Assembly (NCBI GenBank): GCA_944470555.2
Contig: OX104130.1
Span: 71,305,160-71,369,159, forward strand
Reading direction: 5' to 3'
DNA: 64,000 nucleotides
From: Heterobilharzia americana
Taxonomy: Eukaryota > Platyhelminthes > Trematoda > Strigeidida > Schistosomatidae
Of this stretch, positions 14,283 through 27,547 are shown piece by piece. Below the pieces are notes generated by a model. It saw nothing but the letters and a program-made list of their open reading frames with translations. It made no database searches and had not been told where the DNA came from. Every line of letters begins with the position of its first letter. The stretch's first letter is position 1. A program made the translations under genes and the position numbers.

Positions 14283-17200
14283 TGGTAACTAGCCGGTCGT
14301 AAGCTTAGATGAAGAAGGAAAGTTGGGCATAGGGCTAGCAACCCTACCTCGTAAAACCAGTCCAATCGCTAAAAAATATTCAAAGCACAAAGAAAATACA
14401 AAAAATAAACTTATTCCTCGCTGGAATCGGTTGGTGAAAGCCTTTGGTAAGCCAATTAGCCGATATATCTTCTCTTCTCTCGATAAAAGCGGAAGCAAAT
14501 ATGGGGGCATGGAACCTAGTAAGGCTGCCCAGACTGCCAAAGAGATGAGGTGTGGCATAGATGTGATAGGAATCTGCAAAATCAGATGGAAGTGAACTCT
14601 CCAAACTCTTAACTGGAGAGTCACTCCACTCCGATCACCCAGGCGACAACCACGAGCACACTGAGGGAGTAGTTATCATGAAATCCCCAAGAGCATCGAA
14701 GGCCTTCACGCAGTGATAACCAATCTCCTCAACGATCAGGATCATAACAGCAAGATTAAACTCAAAGGGAAGTAAAGTTACGATCATACACTGTTACGCA
14801 ATGCACCTACAAATAACGCAGATCAAGAGAAGAAGGGTGAATTCTACAGACAACTGCAATCGGCCGTGGACGAGACCCCACCCCAGATGAAGATATCAAA
14901 GTTCTAATGGATGACATGAAGGCCGAACTTGGAGCAGACAACACAAGAGAACCAATCATGAGTCCAGAAGCACTTGCTGAAACGAATAAGAATAGAGAAT
15001 TCTTTGCAAACTTCTGCGTACTTAATGATTTGGTGACTGGAGGCACTGTGTACAAACACAAGTATTATTCACAAAGTGACATGGATTTGATTTCATCAGA
15101 TAGACACGCTGAAAATCAGATTAACTTCATCTCAACGTGAAGAAAGTGGAGACGCAGCCTACTGGACACAAGATCAAGAAGAGGAGTAGGTGTAGGTTCA
15201 AACTACGCACTATCTAGTGTAAAGAACCTACCTTCAAAATCAAGTTGCAAGCCTTCAAGGAAGTTACTGATCATAGACCACAGTTCAAGTTCAACACCCA
15301 GAACAGAAACTGAAGAACGAAACTACAAAGGATATCTCCACATCATCAGTCATCAGAGAAAAATTGGAGACATCAAGCAACATCCCTGAAGAAACCTGTG
15401 TGGAAGAACACTAGAACTCTTTCAAAGAGATGTGAAAGGAAACCTGCATAACCGTGTTACGAAGGAAGAAGAATCAAGACAAGGTATGGATCTCAACGGA
15501 AACATGGAAGCTGATAGAGCAGGGAGAAGATGGTGAAGCAGTGCAGTGCAGTGCAGTGCAGGGATGAACGACGAAAAGAGGGACTGAACACAACCTATAA
15601 AACACTATACTGAACAAAGAAGTGAAGAAGAGTGCGCCCAAAGACAGAAGACACTTCTACGACACATTGGCAAGTAAAGCAGAACAGGCTGTAGGCCGGT
15701 AAGAGAGACCTAACAACACTATATCAAATAACCAGGTCACTATCTGGGAGGGAAGAGATCAACGCAGATGAAACCAATGAAAGATAGTGAAGGAACCTCA
15801 GTCAACTCGAAAGAGGAGAAACCAAAGAAACGATGGGCTGACCACTTCAAAACACTTTTGAATCGACCACTATCACCTTCAACTCGTCCAGAAATACCAC
15901 GAGCAGTCGCAAAATTATCGGTGAACACAAAGCCTCTGACGAAAGTAGGAGTGAAGTCCTGAACGCCATAAAGTCACTGAAAGCCGGCAAAGCAGCAGGA
16001 CTAAATGGGATTCTTTCAGAAGCACTGAAAACTGACGCACAGACAACAGCAGACATGCTCACACCACACCACTAGTGCAGAAGGTTTGCAAAGAAGGAAA
16101 GGTACCTATCCGTTGAAGAGAAGAAGGGCTATCTTGTCAAACTCCCAAAGAAGGGCAACCTAATTCTTTGCAAGAACTGGCAGGGAATCATGCTCCTGTC
16201 CACTCAAAGCAAAATATTAAGCCGCATCACCCTGGAGAGACTAAAAATGCTCTGGATTCAAAATTACAACCGGAGCAGGCTGGCTGGCTGGCTGGCTTCA
16301 GGAAAAACAAATCATGTGCGGATCGAATCGCAACGCTACGCTATGTATCATCATATAACAGAGCATGGAATGCCAGTCAACTGGAGCTTTACCTCAACTT
16401 CGTCGAGCTTGCAAAGACCTTCGATCGAGACGTCGACCGAGAAGTAATTTGGCAACTGCTTTGACACTACAGTTTTAGTGTCACAAACCTTTATTAACCT
16501 CATTCAACAGCTATATGCCATATGATGCTGCATGCCGAGTGATTGACAATGGAAAGCTCAGTGATGCGTTTGAAGTGAGGACAGGAGTAAAACAAGGTTG
16601 CCACCTACTATCACTGATGATCTTCCTGATTGTGGTCGACTGGATCATGCAACAAACTGTGAAGAGTGAGAAGAGGGGCATACAATGGACTGATGAAGAA
16701 ACCCTAGAAGATTTGGATCTCGCCTGTGATGATTTATGCCTGTCACACAAACTCGAAGATCTACGGGTGAAAACTAACAAGTTGGCAGAAGAGGCAGGGC
16801 AGCGAAGATGGGACTTTCTTCAGGTGAACGTAGAAAAGACAGAGGTGATGAAGACACTCAACCAACAACAACAAGAGGCACCAATCACCATCGACGGGAG
16901 AAATCTAAAGGAAGTAGTCTCTTCCACCTACCTACTACCTAGGCAGCATCGTTTCAACTACAGGCGGCACAGGCACAGATGAGGATATCAAAGCCAGGAT
17001 CAGAACAGCAAGCAAGACAGGCCTTCCTTCACTAATCTTAAATCAGTGTGGAGATCAACTGCATTGCAGTCGGCATAAAGAGTGAACAAGATCCGGATTT
17101 CTAACACTAATTCAGTCAACTCAGTGCTTCTATATAGTTAAGGGACTTTGCGGGTTACGAAAAGCATTTCCAACAAACCGCATACATACATCAACAGCTG

Positions 17201-17521
17201 CCGCCTACGCTTGATACTGATACTGGAGATCAGATGACCAGAAAGAACAAGCAACAAGGAAGTCACTCTGTCAACGAACTAACTAAGAACCTCTCGCCCA
17301 ACAAATATGCAGAAGAAAGTGGAGATGGATTAGACATTACGTGCCAGGCCAGGCTCTCGGGTGGAACTCAAAGGGAAACGACGAGTTGGTGTCCGAGGGT
17401 GACATGGAGGGGATCGTGTGAGGAAGAAATGAAGGCTTCTGGGCAGCCGTGGAGGGAGGTTGACAAGATTGCTACTGAAGCCCTATGTTCCACTAGGAAC
17501 CCAAGGGATAAAAAAAATTAA
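14283..17521 (+). mobile_element. RTE (SR2-like) LINE, near full length, inactivated
   Basis: Fragments in order: N-terminal endonuclease region (14323-14595), later endonuclease (14907-15140, with [14 protein letters not shown] and ENQINFI), linker (15768-15962, [13 protein letters not shown]), reverse-transcriptase fingers (16168-16464, [21 protein letters not shown] in frame parts) and palm (16515-16982, [12 protein letters not shown].. [17 protein letters not shown]), then the C-terminal RTE tail (17234-17521) ending in a short A-rich 3' terminus. The catalytic YADD/FADD motif reads LACDD, and several frameshifts separate the blocks, so the copy is non-functional. The same lesions recur in the copies at 33547-36786, 26920-27547 and 45062-47145. 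Confidence 0.85.
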
Positions 17522-18009
17522 TTAAAAGTTACTTTTCGTCTACTGGTAGCTTAAGATTAATTCGATTGACTTTGTCGTTTGGTCGAAAATGACAACTTTA
17601 ACCACTGAATCTCTTGATCAGTCCAGCCCTACCCAGATGCCTGCGATGCATATCACTCAACATAACAGTTTTTATTTCTAGCTAAGCTATGAACTAGCAG
17701 CCACCAAATATTCTAAAAATTCAGAAGTAGCTCTTAACACAGGAGCTGCTAAGGTGAGCAAAACACCGGTTGAACGAAGCTAATGAGGAAAGGTATTACA
17801 AATAGGAACGATGCTACTGAGATACCAGTTGTTCAGCTCCAGCCATCACCGTACTTGCATGTGTACTTTTATGTTAAATATGACTTGCGATACTTAACGC
17901 CAGTACAGACACTAAATACTCTCCGAGGAAGCAACAGACAAGATAAGTCTCTCATGACATCTAAAACGTACCAGTAGAAATTCACCGCTTCTCCATGTTG
18001 TGAGACAGA

Positions 18010-18300
18010 ATGCCCAGTGTCAGAACCATGTCAGTGGCGTAGATGTATACATACATTATCCCTATCTTAAGCTCATCATTGTCTCATTACTCCTTCCTCT
18101 CTTTCACTATTTCTTATTTCTTCGATCAGTTTTCCTTTCCTTCTTCACCTTCCACTTTACTGCTTAGTTACCTGATGCGCTGATATGAGGTATGGCAATT
18201 TGGATCGTAACGTAGTAACTTCTGGGTCTATGTAGTATTCTATTAGTTTCTGTGTGCCAGGGGTAAAAAGACCACACAAAATATATGCAGTTAGTTAGTC
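18010..18300 (+). mobile_element. LINE 3' untranslated tail fragment
   Basis: It matches the 3' region of the LINE at 39230-39697, read on the minus strand there. It shares 'agtggcgtagatgtatacatac..', a pyrimidine-rich block, and 'ctgatatgaggtatggcaa'. Only the last few codons and the 3' UTR are present. The mirrored copy is at 32768-33058. Confidence 0.65.
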
Positions 18301-18729
18301 AACCCACTATGCAGAAAAACACAACAAACCCTGATGAAGGATAACTAAATAAGTTTTGTTTGGCTGCTACCTAGGTAAACTACTTGAGTGGTAGCAAGAT
18401 TTCAGCGGTAAGGTTAGCTCTATAAAACTGCCTATATGAATATCACGTGGTGGGTGGTGTCACCCAGTGATACCGAATTATTGTGGCATCAAATACACAA
18501 CGTAATTTGAAAGCAGGTTCTGCCACATAACCCTTTTTTTCCTACATCAGTCCTATGGATATATATGTGGACACCAAGACAAGCTTAAAGAAAGACTTCA
18601 GGGGCATAAATGTTCCAACTGCATATCAACTCAGTGTATAAATCAAACAAGAGCTTCATTGATCCATAGACAGATTAACCGCATAAATATTCAAGATTAA
18701 AATGCATTAGCACCAGAAAATCTTCACAC

Positions 18730-19044
18730 CTTGAAGGAGGATGACAAGACGGAACGGTGGAGCTTCGGTGCATTTGAATATACTGCTCCTATATCTATCT
18801 TAATAGGGCAAAGTTTCACTAATTCTTTCTTGAGATCTGATGCAGAATCGAAACTCTGATATCGCAAATAGATATCGCCGTTTAATGTAAAACTGAACTC
18901 TCTTCTAGAAAGCTGCAGGTGTCAGAGAAAATCACATACTCCGTTACTCCGTGACCCATACGTAAGCCACTGAGAGAACAAATCACATGGGAAAAGTCTT
19001 CTGTAGTATATCCTTAAAAGCTCCTCGGAAAAAGCGATCTCCAT
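18730..19044 (-). pseudogene. PRIM1: Inverted duplicate of PRIM1 coding exons 1-2 (gene fragment)
   Basis: Exon 1 (19044-18940) and exon 2 (18912-18730) mirror 32024-32128 and 32156-32338 base for base, including the start codon, the 27-nt intron and the exon-2 donor. The fragment encodes the first 96 residues of primase small subunit ([11 protein letters not shown].., [18 protein letters not shown].., KIDIGAVYS). No exon 3 follows on this strand before the arm ends at 12158, so it cannot encode the catalytic centre. It is a partial gene copy if the palindrome is real, or an assembly echo if not. Confidence 0.85.
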
Positions 19045-20507
19045 CTCAATCAAATCCCCTCTACCATTTATTCGACATTCCAAGGCCAACCAATGTGAGT
19101 GACCCAGCAAAACAATCGAAATTTTGGACATTGTCGTTAAGATGTTTTACTGCGCGTTGTTTCAGTGTCATTACGTGTATTCGAGGCAATCGGATACTAA
19201 GTGGACTGAAATTAGGTTTCATTTACCTAAATGTCATACGGAAGTACTTACGGAGTAAGAAGCGGATAACGAAGACAGTGGAGGTTGGAAGGTTTATGAA
19301 GACGAAAGAAATGTTGGGACACTTGTCGCAAGAACCAGAGGACTTTCACGGAAAACCAAGAAGTGAGGAAGCGTGCCAGCCAACATATCACTTGGTTCAC
19401 CTCCAAGATGGTCTAGTGACTCATTTTTCACTGGCTTTGTGCCTGGCAAACCAATATTCCCAGAATTTAAGAAAGAATGGGGTTATCCTACGTTTATGAA
19501 ACACAACCAGATCCAGTGCTTGATAACTAAATCGCGAACTTTCGTTGACCACTTGGTGTATTAGTTCCCACTGCTGGTTCTTTTGAACGTTCCATGTCTT
19601 TGGCGGGTTTGGATGCTTCTTATCCATCTCCTCGCTTTCTGCACCACCGGCGAACCCCACACATGACAGATTGTCGATCAAATACGACTTCCACTGACAA
19701 TGTGGTATAGATGTTATCTAGCCACACAGTTGTTCGCACTAGCCGTAAAGTAGGGATGAGAAATGAAGGCAATGGAGAGGGGAGGAGCAAAAAGAAGGAA
19801 TGGAGGTTAAATCATATGGAAGATCTGGGTAAATTCGGGCAAGTCGGGAAGAAAACGGTGATATGAAGAACCTGAATGAACAAGGTTAAATCATAGACGG
19901 CACGATGGTTGAAATAAAACAGGGAAAACCACGGCAGGGACGATGGAAATGAAAATAGAATGAGGTGTTAGCTGGAGCGGCAAGACATTCAATAGGGAGG
20001 TTCGGGACAGAATAAATTCTATAACAGTAGCACGGTGGGGGACAGTCGGCGTGAAAATGGCAAAATGTTGAATTGGTGTGACATCATTTGTTTTCTTCAG
20101 CCTAGTTCGTATTTCACAGAGATGAGCAAAAGTCATCTAACCGTTCAAACTTTACTTTGGGACGACAACTGATGGAGAGATCTCTACCTCAACAGACAAC
20201 GCCTTCTAGAGACGGCAGACTCGGGGGGAAATTTATGAAAACGCACACGTCTAAACTGTTCGACGGTTAACTCCGTTTGCGTTTCCATGAGGACTGCCAT
20301 GGTGATTCACCAGTAATATTTGTTTTTCCAGATGATTTGGACGGCTTAGAAACGTGTCAGCCGTTATGAAGCCGCCACCTATCCAACGGCAACAAACAGT
20401 GGCTTATATCCCTCACGTTGGAACTTCCAAGCTGTACCAAAGATTTTCTGGAATAAGCTGATGATCACCATTACTAGTAGGAGTAATCTCGCAGACTGGG
20501 TATATGG

Positions 20508-21078
20508 AACGACTATCGCTAGGCAGACTTTTAGGGTGAGCTGGGGCAGAGGAGTCGCAAACCTCTAGGTTAGGTTGCATGCAGGTCTTGTGTAGCTTCG
20601 AAGTATGGGCACCTAGTTGTCTGCACACGAAACTTTACACTACATAGAAAACGTAGACATCTCCTGAATAATTTGAGAAAGCGCAAAGTTTTTCGGTCGA
20701 CATCAAGCCCAGATAGTGCGGGAAAGGTGTGTACCACTAGGAGTGAAACACATTCTACAAGTCGGGAGTGGGGAGGAAAGCTCTCTTCTATTTTTCACCA
20801 ACTTTCTGACAACTCTGCGATCGCCGTGCAATACATCCAATCCCTAGTTTCGGATGTTGCAGCACTGGATACCTTGACCTCCGGCTTAAACTGGGATCAC
20901 ATGGCCGGGGCTTTCTAAAAAGTCATTAATGAAGAGCTGGAAGATCAACCGATCTAGAACTGCTTCCTGTGAGACACCGGACAGCGATGACGTGTAAATT
21001 GAACACACCATCTTGATCGTACTCTCTCCCATCTAGGTAGCACAACAGCCAGGATAATCCCTGATCAATGCCACCAAA
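20508..21078 (-). mobile_element. Degenerate CR1/Jockey-type reverse-transcriptase remnant
   Basis: Mirror of 29990-30560. On the minus strand it reads GIDQGLSWLLCYLDG, then SGVSQEAVLDRLIFQLFTND (compare the family motif SGVPQGSVLGPLLFxxxIND), and later KTCMQPNLEVCDS (compare KTxVRPHLEYC). Conserved Gly and Pro residues are lost and stops intervene. Confidence 0.6.
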
Positions 21079-21689
21079 CCATTATACCCTCAGAAAGGAT
21101 GGAATATGGAACTGTCCAGCGACTTAGCATGCCTTAAGGAAGTAGCAAAACAGCGAACGGCTAAAGGTAGAACACCGAAACGGTGGAAGCACACTACGTG
21201 AGGAGAACAGCGGAGCTGTAAACCGAATATACGGGATAGATCAAAATATCGCTAAAAATATACAGTAACAAGCAGTCAGACACAACAGGAAACTTGAAAC
21301 TTGATGTAATCAAGAACCACGTGAGAAAGAAGCGTACAGATTCATCTTTACCTGCCCTATTCACCTATTTGTCTCCGTTTCTGCGTGCGCATTTCTCTGT
21401 CCTCGAATTATTCGTATTTCTGGGCAGTCGAAGTGACAGTGAGAATTTGGAAGGATAATTAAATCTAATGGATCAACTTACCAGTGACTTCAAAGGCAAC
21501 ATATTCTCAAGGATTCTACGTAACAAATTTCCCTTGTACTTCATCTAACAGGACAGAACTTTTTGACAGTACTGCATACTTCAACGCTAATCATGTATAC
21601 CTGTACCACCATTCATCCCTCTCAAGATTTCCATATGATCTTATACCTGGCAAAAAATAGTTGCCCGACTCACTGAAAGACAGGCGAAT

Positions 21690-23425
21690 TTGATCTCTGC
21701 GGTATGTCATTTGGAATGGGAAAAGTGGACGAAATTCATGAGCCTTCTCATTGGAGACGTTATGCTTACGAAAGTTATACTTGGGTTCTGCATCATAAAC
21801 AAAGGTGGATGCATGTGTCGGCTCTTAGTTTGCAGTGAAGGTGTGGTGCCCCTGAGAGATAAAAGTTGTTATATAGCGCTTGGGTTAGATGAAACAAAGC
21901 AGCTTCTACTTTTGGCAAAACTAATTATATGCCAGGGAAATATCGACGTAGACTGGCACCCCGTCAGGATACCTTCTTATTGTGGATCCATATAGGTGGT
22001 ACAGCACTGTACTCACGTGTCTTAGGTTAACTCATCAAGTAGCATGGTGCGTTCGTTTAAGGTGCCCAGCGTTTGCCTGGAGACTTGAATAGGAAGGTCT
22101 AGAAATATGCAAGCCCCGGAGGTCATGTACCTCAGTTGGTGGTGATGTTACGACACTCAGTTATTGGTACTACGCAATGAAAATCAGCACCACATAAGTA
22201 GTTAGTGGGCTTTGTTTGCTGCCACATTTCGCTTCTTAAATCGGCATCTTTGGATGCTCCATACTGGTTCCTGAAATACCGGTCGTCCCTGTGAAAAACT
22301 AAATGCCGTGGGTTATAACGCAAATCCCATCCTCCTGCCTCCCAGCTAAGGGATACATTAATGACATTTTTAGGAGTCTATGAGTATAACAGTAAATTGA
22401 CTTTGTACAACCAAAGGGTGTATTTGCGTTGATCATGCTACGACAAATCTTTCTATCCACTTTTGCTGGTTTCACTTTAATAGGAAATGCTAGTCCAACC
22501 CACTCATCCTCACACCATTTTTCAGCACCATGAAGTATATTACGTGCACTCCGGTATACATTTTGAGAAGTAAGAGTGCCATCCGGAGACACTTTCGTAT
22601 TTCAGCTGTCCGCGTGCAAGCACTAATGCTTGCCGAACACACGATGAACATCGTTTGCGGCTTCCTACTTGATGAAGCAACAAGCACTAACCCTTTTACT
22701 TTGGGCAATGAAATGGGAGCACAGATGGAATACATGTAAATATACAGTTACAGGTTCATCACGATACGTTTCGAGTAAGTGAAGTCAATTCGACCCTATA
22801 GTGCGCGTTTCGCGAATGGGTTGATAGAATAGTTTCGAAAGCCAGACTCCTGACATGCTAGGTGACGCGTCAGAAACCTCCAACCAGGTCAGACGTTGGT
22901 AATCTCTGGTAGCACGATTACCTACAAAATGTAGATGGGCTATAAATAAAGGAGGACACCTTTGTGGAAGCGGGCCTTTTAGATGTATCAGAAGCAAGTT
23001 TCTGCATGGATAACGACGTGTCGTGAGTGCTCCACAAGTACACTCACATGGCTGAAGATCAGATTCAACCTTGTGATCGTTGCATACGAAGAAAACATGA
23101 CTGCACGTTTCATATTCTGTGTACGTGTTTGCCACCCTTTTGAGATATCGCACGGCTTTTTGGGTTGTGAAGCGTGTTATAATACTAAGCAGGGTGACTG
23201 GTCACTCCGCGCAGCCACATTTGTAGCATTCAGCCTCCGCGACGACAGCCTCGATGTTATTTCTGGAACGGCTTTGCGCGTCCCATGTGTATTCCTTTGG
23301 CATACCGGTATGCAAGGCTTCTGATATTTGCAGATACGTTTCCATATGTCTGTCTGATGTTTCAGTGCGATCGCTGGCTTTTTCAAGGGTAAGAATGTGC
23401 TCAATGAATGCCGCATACCACACAT
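21690..23425. other. Unassigned ORF cluster (mirror of 27643-29378)
   Basis: Several overlapping ORFs of 63-122 aa occur on both strands, all mirrored in the other arm. The minus-strand set (23202-23468, 22785-23153, 22490-22735, 22299-22592 and 22132-22323) may be one decayed coding unit in shifting frames, described at its right-arm copy. I cannot assign a family. Confidence 0.3.
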
Positions 23426-24414
23426 GATTTCTGTGGATGTGGATTTCCACCTTCCATCTCACAGACAAGTTCCATTATCAATATCAAAAGCGAACAGTGT
23501 TCAAAGTTTGCGTTATAAGCAACCGACGTTGTTAGTCCATTTGCATAGTTTGCTAATTAGTAATATAATAGTTTGTTACTTAGAATGATCTCCAGTTTTT
23601 AGCTTTGCTAATCACAAAGGACCCATTTATATAATCTGGATTATCAGTAAAGTATCCACAGCTAAATAACTAACTTGTATGGCTATATCAATGCATATCC
23701 AGGTCACCATGTTACGTTTGAAGGTAATACAAATCAATTCCACCAAGAATATTTGTTGTATTGGATTGATTTAGACGTTGAAATGACCAACAGTCCAAGT
23801 GGTAGTATTTATACACGGACTTTGGGTACCTTTAATATTAGCCTAAGCAGCACCATTCAGGAGGTATATTTGTTGCAGTTTAACTTTAATATGAAAAGAT
23901 CACTTGATACAGCGTACCAGAAAGTGTGTAGTGTGGAGCTACTGCTGGTAAGTCTCGTTTCGAGCTAATAGGTGAATTGGTCGTTGGTTTAATCATCTGT
24001 TGAGAATGTCCCTTCTGCCAATACTGTTGAGAAAGTTCAGTCGCTTCGTCGCAAACAAAAAATCGTGTACCGTAGTGGCTTTGAGAGGAAAACAGCATTC
24101 ATTGAGTTCATTGTACGGAGAGGAACCAGTGCTCACACCACTAGACGCGATCGTAAAGCCACCATTATTGAAGGAACTCCAGGACTACTTCAATGACTCC
24201 AATTCATACATTTAGAGGTTCAAGTACATTTACAGTGAGCGCAGTGGCTCAACCAGCATTATGTGTCCGTTGCTCCATTATACTTCGTACTTGTGGATAT
24301 AGTATGGATGTTAAGAAAATTATGGATATCCATGAAAAGACAGAACTCGTTGGGTGGACGTTGAAACTGAAATAGGGACATGCAAGTGCGAATACAATGT
24401 GGGAGCTTACTCCA

Positions 24415-24726
24415 TCACTTGCTGTACTGTATCATGAAGGATAGTGACCTAAATGTAAGGCGGTGCTTTTCGACAGGTCCAGTGCATTCATGATTGCGTA
24501 GACTGTATGAGGACATAGGCCTATAAGTAGGAGGGTAATGGGCATGGGTAATGACAAGCAAAAAGTAGGAAAATAGGTTGAGCTTGAGCTTGAGGCGTCT
24601 TGGCCAAAGTGGGTCAGCTTTCAGTTTCTTACACCTTCTCTCATACTCAAGTTTTTCGTGACAACCAAGTACACCGCGGGTAATCTTAACAATAATAATA
24701 ATACTTATTCCTGGATATACAGGCAC
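24415..24726 (-). mobile_element. CR1-like LINE, C-terminal fragment
   Basis: The minus-strand reading has CKKLKADPLWPRRLKLKLNLF followed by SYSLRNHECTG. It corresponds to the CNMLGLEPLWTRRLRMNLIF..YLRNHN region of the CR1-like element at 8147-11601. It is a short broken piece. Confidence 0.7.
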
Positions 24727-25798
24727 ACACCATTTTTACTGGTATGAGTAACTTTACATACAAATTACATTCTTTTTCATGGGAGGTAATCTGAATCCCT
24801 GCCCGTTGTCACCAGAAGATATAAGTGCTGCATGTTCATATAATGGAACATCCCAGCAGAATAAGTGTGCAGAAGATTTACAAGTTGGACAATTGAAAGT
24901 ATTGTCCTCGCATTAGCAAAAAACCAGGTTTGTATCTAGATACTACAAGTATTACCTGGAGAAAAATAAAGCTTGAAGCCAATACTTCCCTTGTAACAGT
25001 CTGCACTTCTTGCTTGAGATAATGTTGAATAGTTTGTGAATTGTTTACATATTGTATTTCATTGATGAGCCCGGGACTGTATAATTCATGCATGTTAATA
25101 CCATTCCACAACAAAGATTCATAATCTTGATGAATATTATAACTGAAAGCCAAATGTCTTCACTTTTCCAACTCCAGCATCCAGAAGCAATAGACTTGTT
25201 TGGATGTGCCAGATAGACCTCCAGAACATCTTGTCCTTCGTTTTCATGGGTCGTCATGGCCTTGCAGTTGGTAAATGTTGGACTTTGCTGGTCACTTTTA
25301 TAATGAGTGAATCCTAGGTTTTGATAATTAGAAGGCTGTAGCCCAGTGAACATTTTTTATTTCTGCTTGCTGCAGTTGGGTATTCTGAACTTGGTAAAGC
25401 TGGTTACCCTCCATGAAGGGTAGTTTCAGCCATGGTCTGTTCCTTAAGTAATTGATTCTCGATAGCAACGAAGCCAAAGTTTAGAACTGAATTATTTTTC
25501 TACAACGAGAAAGAAACAGACAAAGCAGCAGGTGGAGAAAGCAAGAACTTTAATAAGGAGAGTCTTTTATATGTTCATGTTTCTCCCTACTTAACTTCCC
25601 TTGCTACGGCTTCCATTGTTTACCCCTTTTCTATAGAGTATTTAAAAATATAAATTTCATGCTGCTATGTGGTGTAGGATTTCTGTTTTTGATTACCGCG
25701 TTGGGTGGGGTAGAATGTGCTGTTGGTTTGAGGTGGTAACTTATGGAAGTCTACTCAACGCTTCTTATGAAAGGTCAGCGTAGGTGTGGTGGCTCCCA

Positions 25799-26915
25799 TT
25801 ATACATTAAGAAAGCCGAGTATACGAAGTGTAGTGAAAAAGACTGTTGATGTATTCGATAGGCCGTAGAAGTCACCAGATGATAAGAAGTCAGCCGGTAA
25901 CCGACCAAATTCAGAGGTTGATTTAGGGGCCTTCACTTTAGCTGAAAGTCTGCTCCACAAATGAGAGAATTTGATGGCAACGAAGTTTGCGCGAAGGACT
26001 TGAACGACTTCATTTTGACGCTGTGGGCGTGGTTGCGCAGATCGTAACAACTGTCGTGTTCGAACTGAAACTCACCGCTGGCTATAAAAGTGTGTTTATG
26101 TGACACACTAAAGAACATTGTCAGGTTAATTCTGAGTCGTCTCATCCAAAGTGTTCCCAGACTTAGTGTTCTGCATCTGGAGCTGTAGTCTTGTTTGTAA
26201 TCATGTCCTAACAATCTAGCTGTGAAATACCTTTGGAAGCCTTCTATTTTATGTTTGTCTATTATGCGGATACCACTCAGTATAAATGGGCGGTATTCTA
26301 ACAGTGGACGTACGCAGGTTTTGTGGAGTAGCAACTTGACCTCTTCGAAGTGGAAGTCACTAACTACGCAACCCATCAGGATTCTACATTTGAATATTCT
26401 CAATGTGTATCACATCCGAAGCACACACGTTGCTGAGGATGACCGTTCCATATTCAAGCACTGGGCGGATCATTACTTTGAATAAAAGCAGTCTAGCCTC
26501 AGTGGTATATACGTGTTTAAGCAATAGGCCAACTGAGCGCCCACACTTGGAGGCAAGGGACTGGGCATACTGCATAAACGTTAGGTTCCGAGATTGCCTA
26601 ATACCTAAATCACATGCCAACTTAAAAGATTGCGGCAAGGAATCACCAAGGTGTAAATTGACGTTTGGATAAGAGTCACGTAAAAAGAGAATTCCGCATT
26701 TACTAGAGTTAAGTGGAAGTTGCCATGTTTACGTCCGAGCGGAAAAAAGTTCAGGTCTCCCTGGTTTCCATTAAAATCCTCTTTTATTGATGAGTGAGGA
26801 GAGCCATGTACAACGTTTAAGTCGTCAGCAAACAGGTGGCATTTACCACATTTTGTAACGTAGGAAATATCATTCATGTAAAGGTGAAAAAGTAGGGGCC
26901 CTAAAACACTAGATA
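25799..26915 (-). mobile_element. CR1-like LINE, reverse-transcriptase palm to C-terminus
   Basis: On the minus strand, from about 26915 down: VLGPLLFHLYMNDIS, then HLFADDLNVVHGS (catalytic FADD intact), the thumb (SVGLLLKHVYTTEARLLLF and RPVLEYG), a second RPLLEYRPFILSG block, and CRTLSLGTLWMRRLRINLTMF..DLRNH. Frameshifts separate the blocks. The upstream half of the reverse transcriptase is missing because the element is cut at 26915, where an RTE 5' fragment begins in opposite orientation. Confidence 0.8.
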
Positions 26916-26919
26916 CTGG

Positions 26920-27547
26920 CCGGTGGTAAGCTTAGACGAAGAAGGAAAGTTGGGCATAGGGCTAGCAACCCTACCTCGTAAAACCAGTCCAATCGCTAAA
27001 AAATATTCAAAGCACAAAGAAAATACAAAAAATAAACTTATTCCTCGCTGGAATCGGTTGGTGAAAGCCTTTGGTAAGCCAATTAGCCGATATATCTTCT
27101 CTTCTCTCGATAAAAGCGGAAGCAAATATGGGGGCATGGAACCTAGTAAGGCTGCCCAGACTGCCAAAGAGATGAGGTGTGGCATAGATGTGATAGGAAT
27201 CTGCAAAATCAGATGGAAGTGAACTCTCCAAACTCTTAACTGGAGAGTCACTCCACTCCGATCACCCAGGCGACAACCACGAGCACACTGAGGGAGTAGT
27301 TATCATGAAATCCCCAAGAGCATCGAAGGCCTTCACGCAGTGATAACCAATCTCCTCAACGATCAGGATCATAACAGCAAGATTAAACTCAAAGGGAAGT
27401 AAAGTTACGATCATACACTGTTACGCAATGCACCTACAAATAACGCAGATCAAGAGAAGAAGGGTGAATTCTACAGACAACTGCAATCGGCCGTGGACGA
27501 GACCCCACCCCAGATGAAGATATCAAAGTTCTAATGGATGACATGAA
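26920..27547 (+). mobile_element. RTE-like LINE, 5' fragment nearly identical to the arm copy
   Basis: It matches 14283-14916 with only a few substitutions near its start, sharing the same frameshifts. It ends abruptly at the codon series GATGACATGAA, after which the sequence differs. LINE insertions normally lose 5' rather than 3' sequence, so a 5'-only piece suggests breakage or duplication rather than ordinary retrotransposition. Confidence 0.8.

Larger units (their letters stand above)
12158..23434 (-). repeat. Left arm of giant inverted repeat (11,277 bp)
   Basis: Every position p in this arm pairs with position 51068-p in 27634-38910 on the opposite strand. ORF pairs checked from 12696/38372 to 23425/27643 keep that sum exactly, so there is no net indel over 11 kb. 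I saw one internal substitution (22502 versus 28566) and four near the outer tip (12162, 12166, 12219 and 12232). The inner edge is sharp at 23434. This arm holds the inverted, exon-1-2-only copy of PRIM1. Confidence 0.95.

Noticed and set aside
15538..15561. Short CAGTG tandem repeat as an independent satellite
   Set aside because: It occurs at the same place in every RTE copy (15538, 35508 and 45154), so it is part of the element.
15847..16062. Ser/Ala-rich minus-strand ORFs inside the RTE elements (also 16511-16780, 45463-45678 and mirrors)
   Set aside because: They are antisense shadows of the reverse-transcriptase frames.
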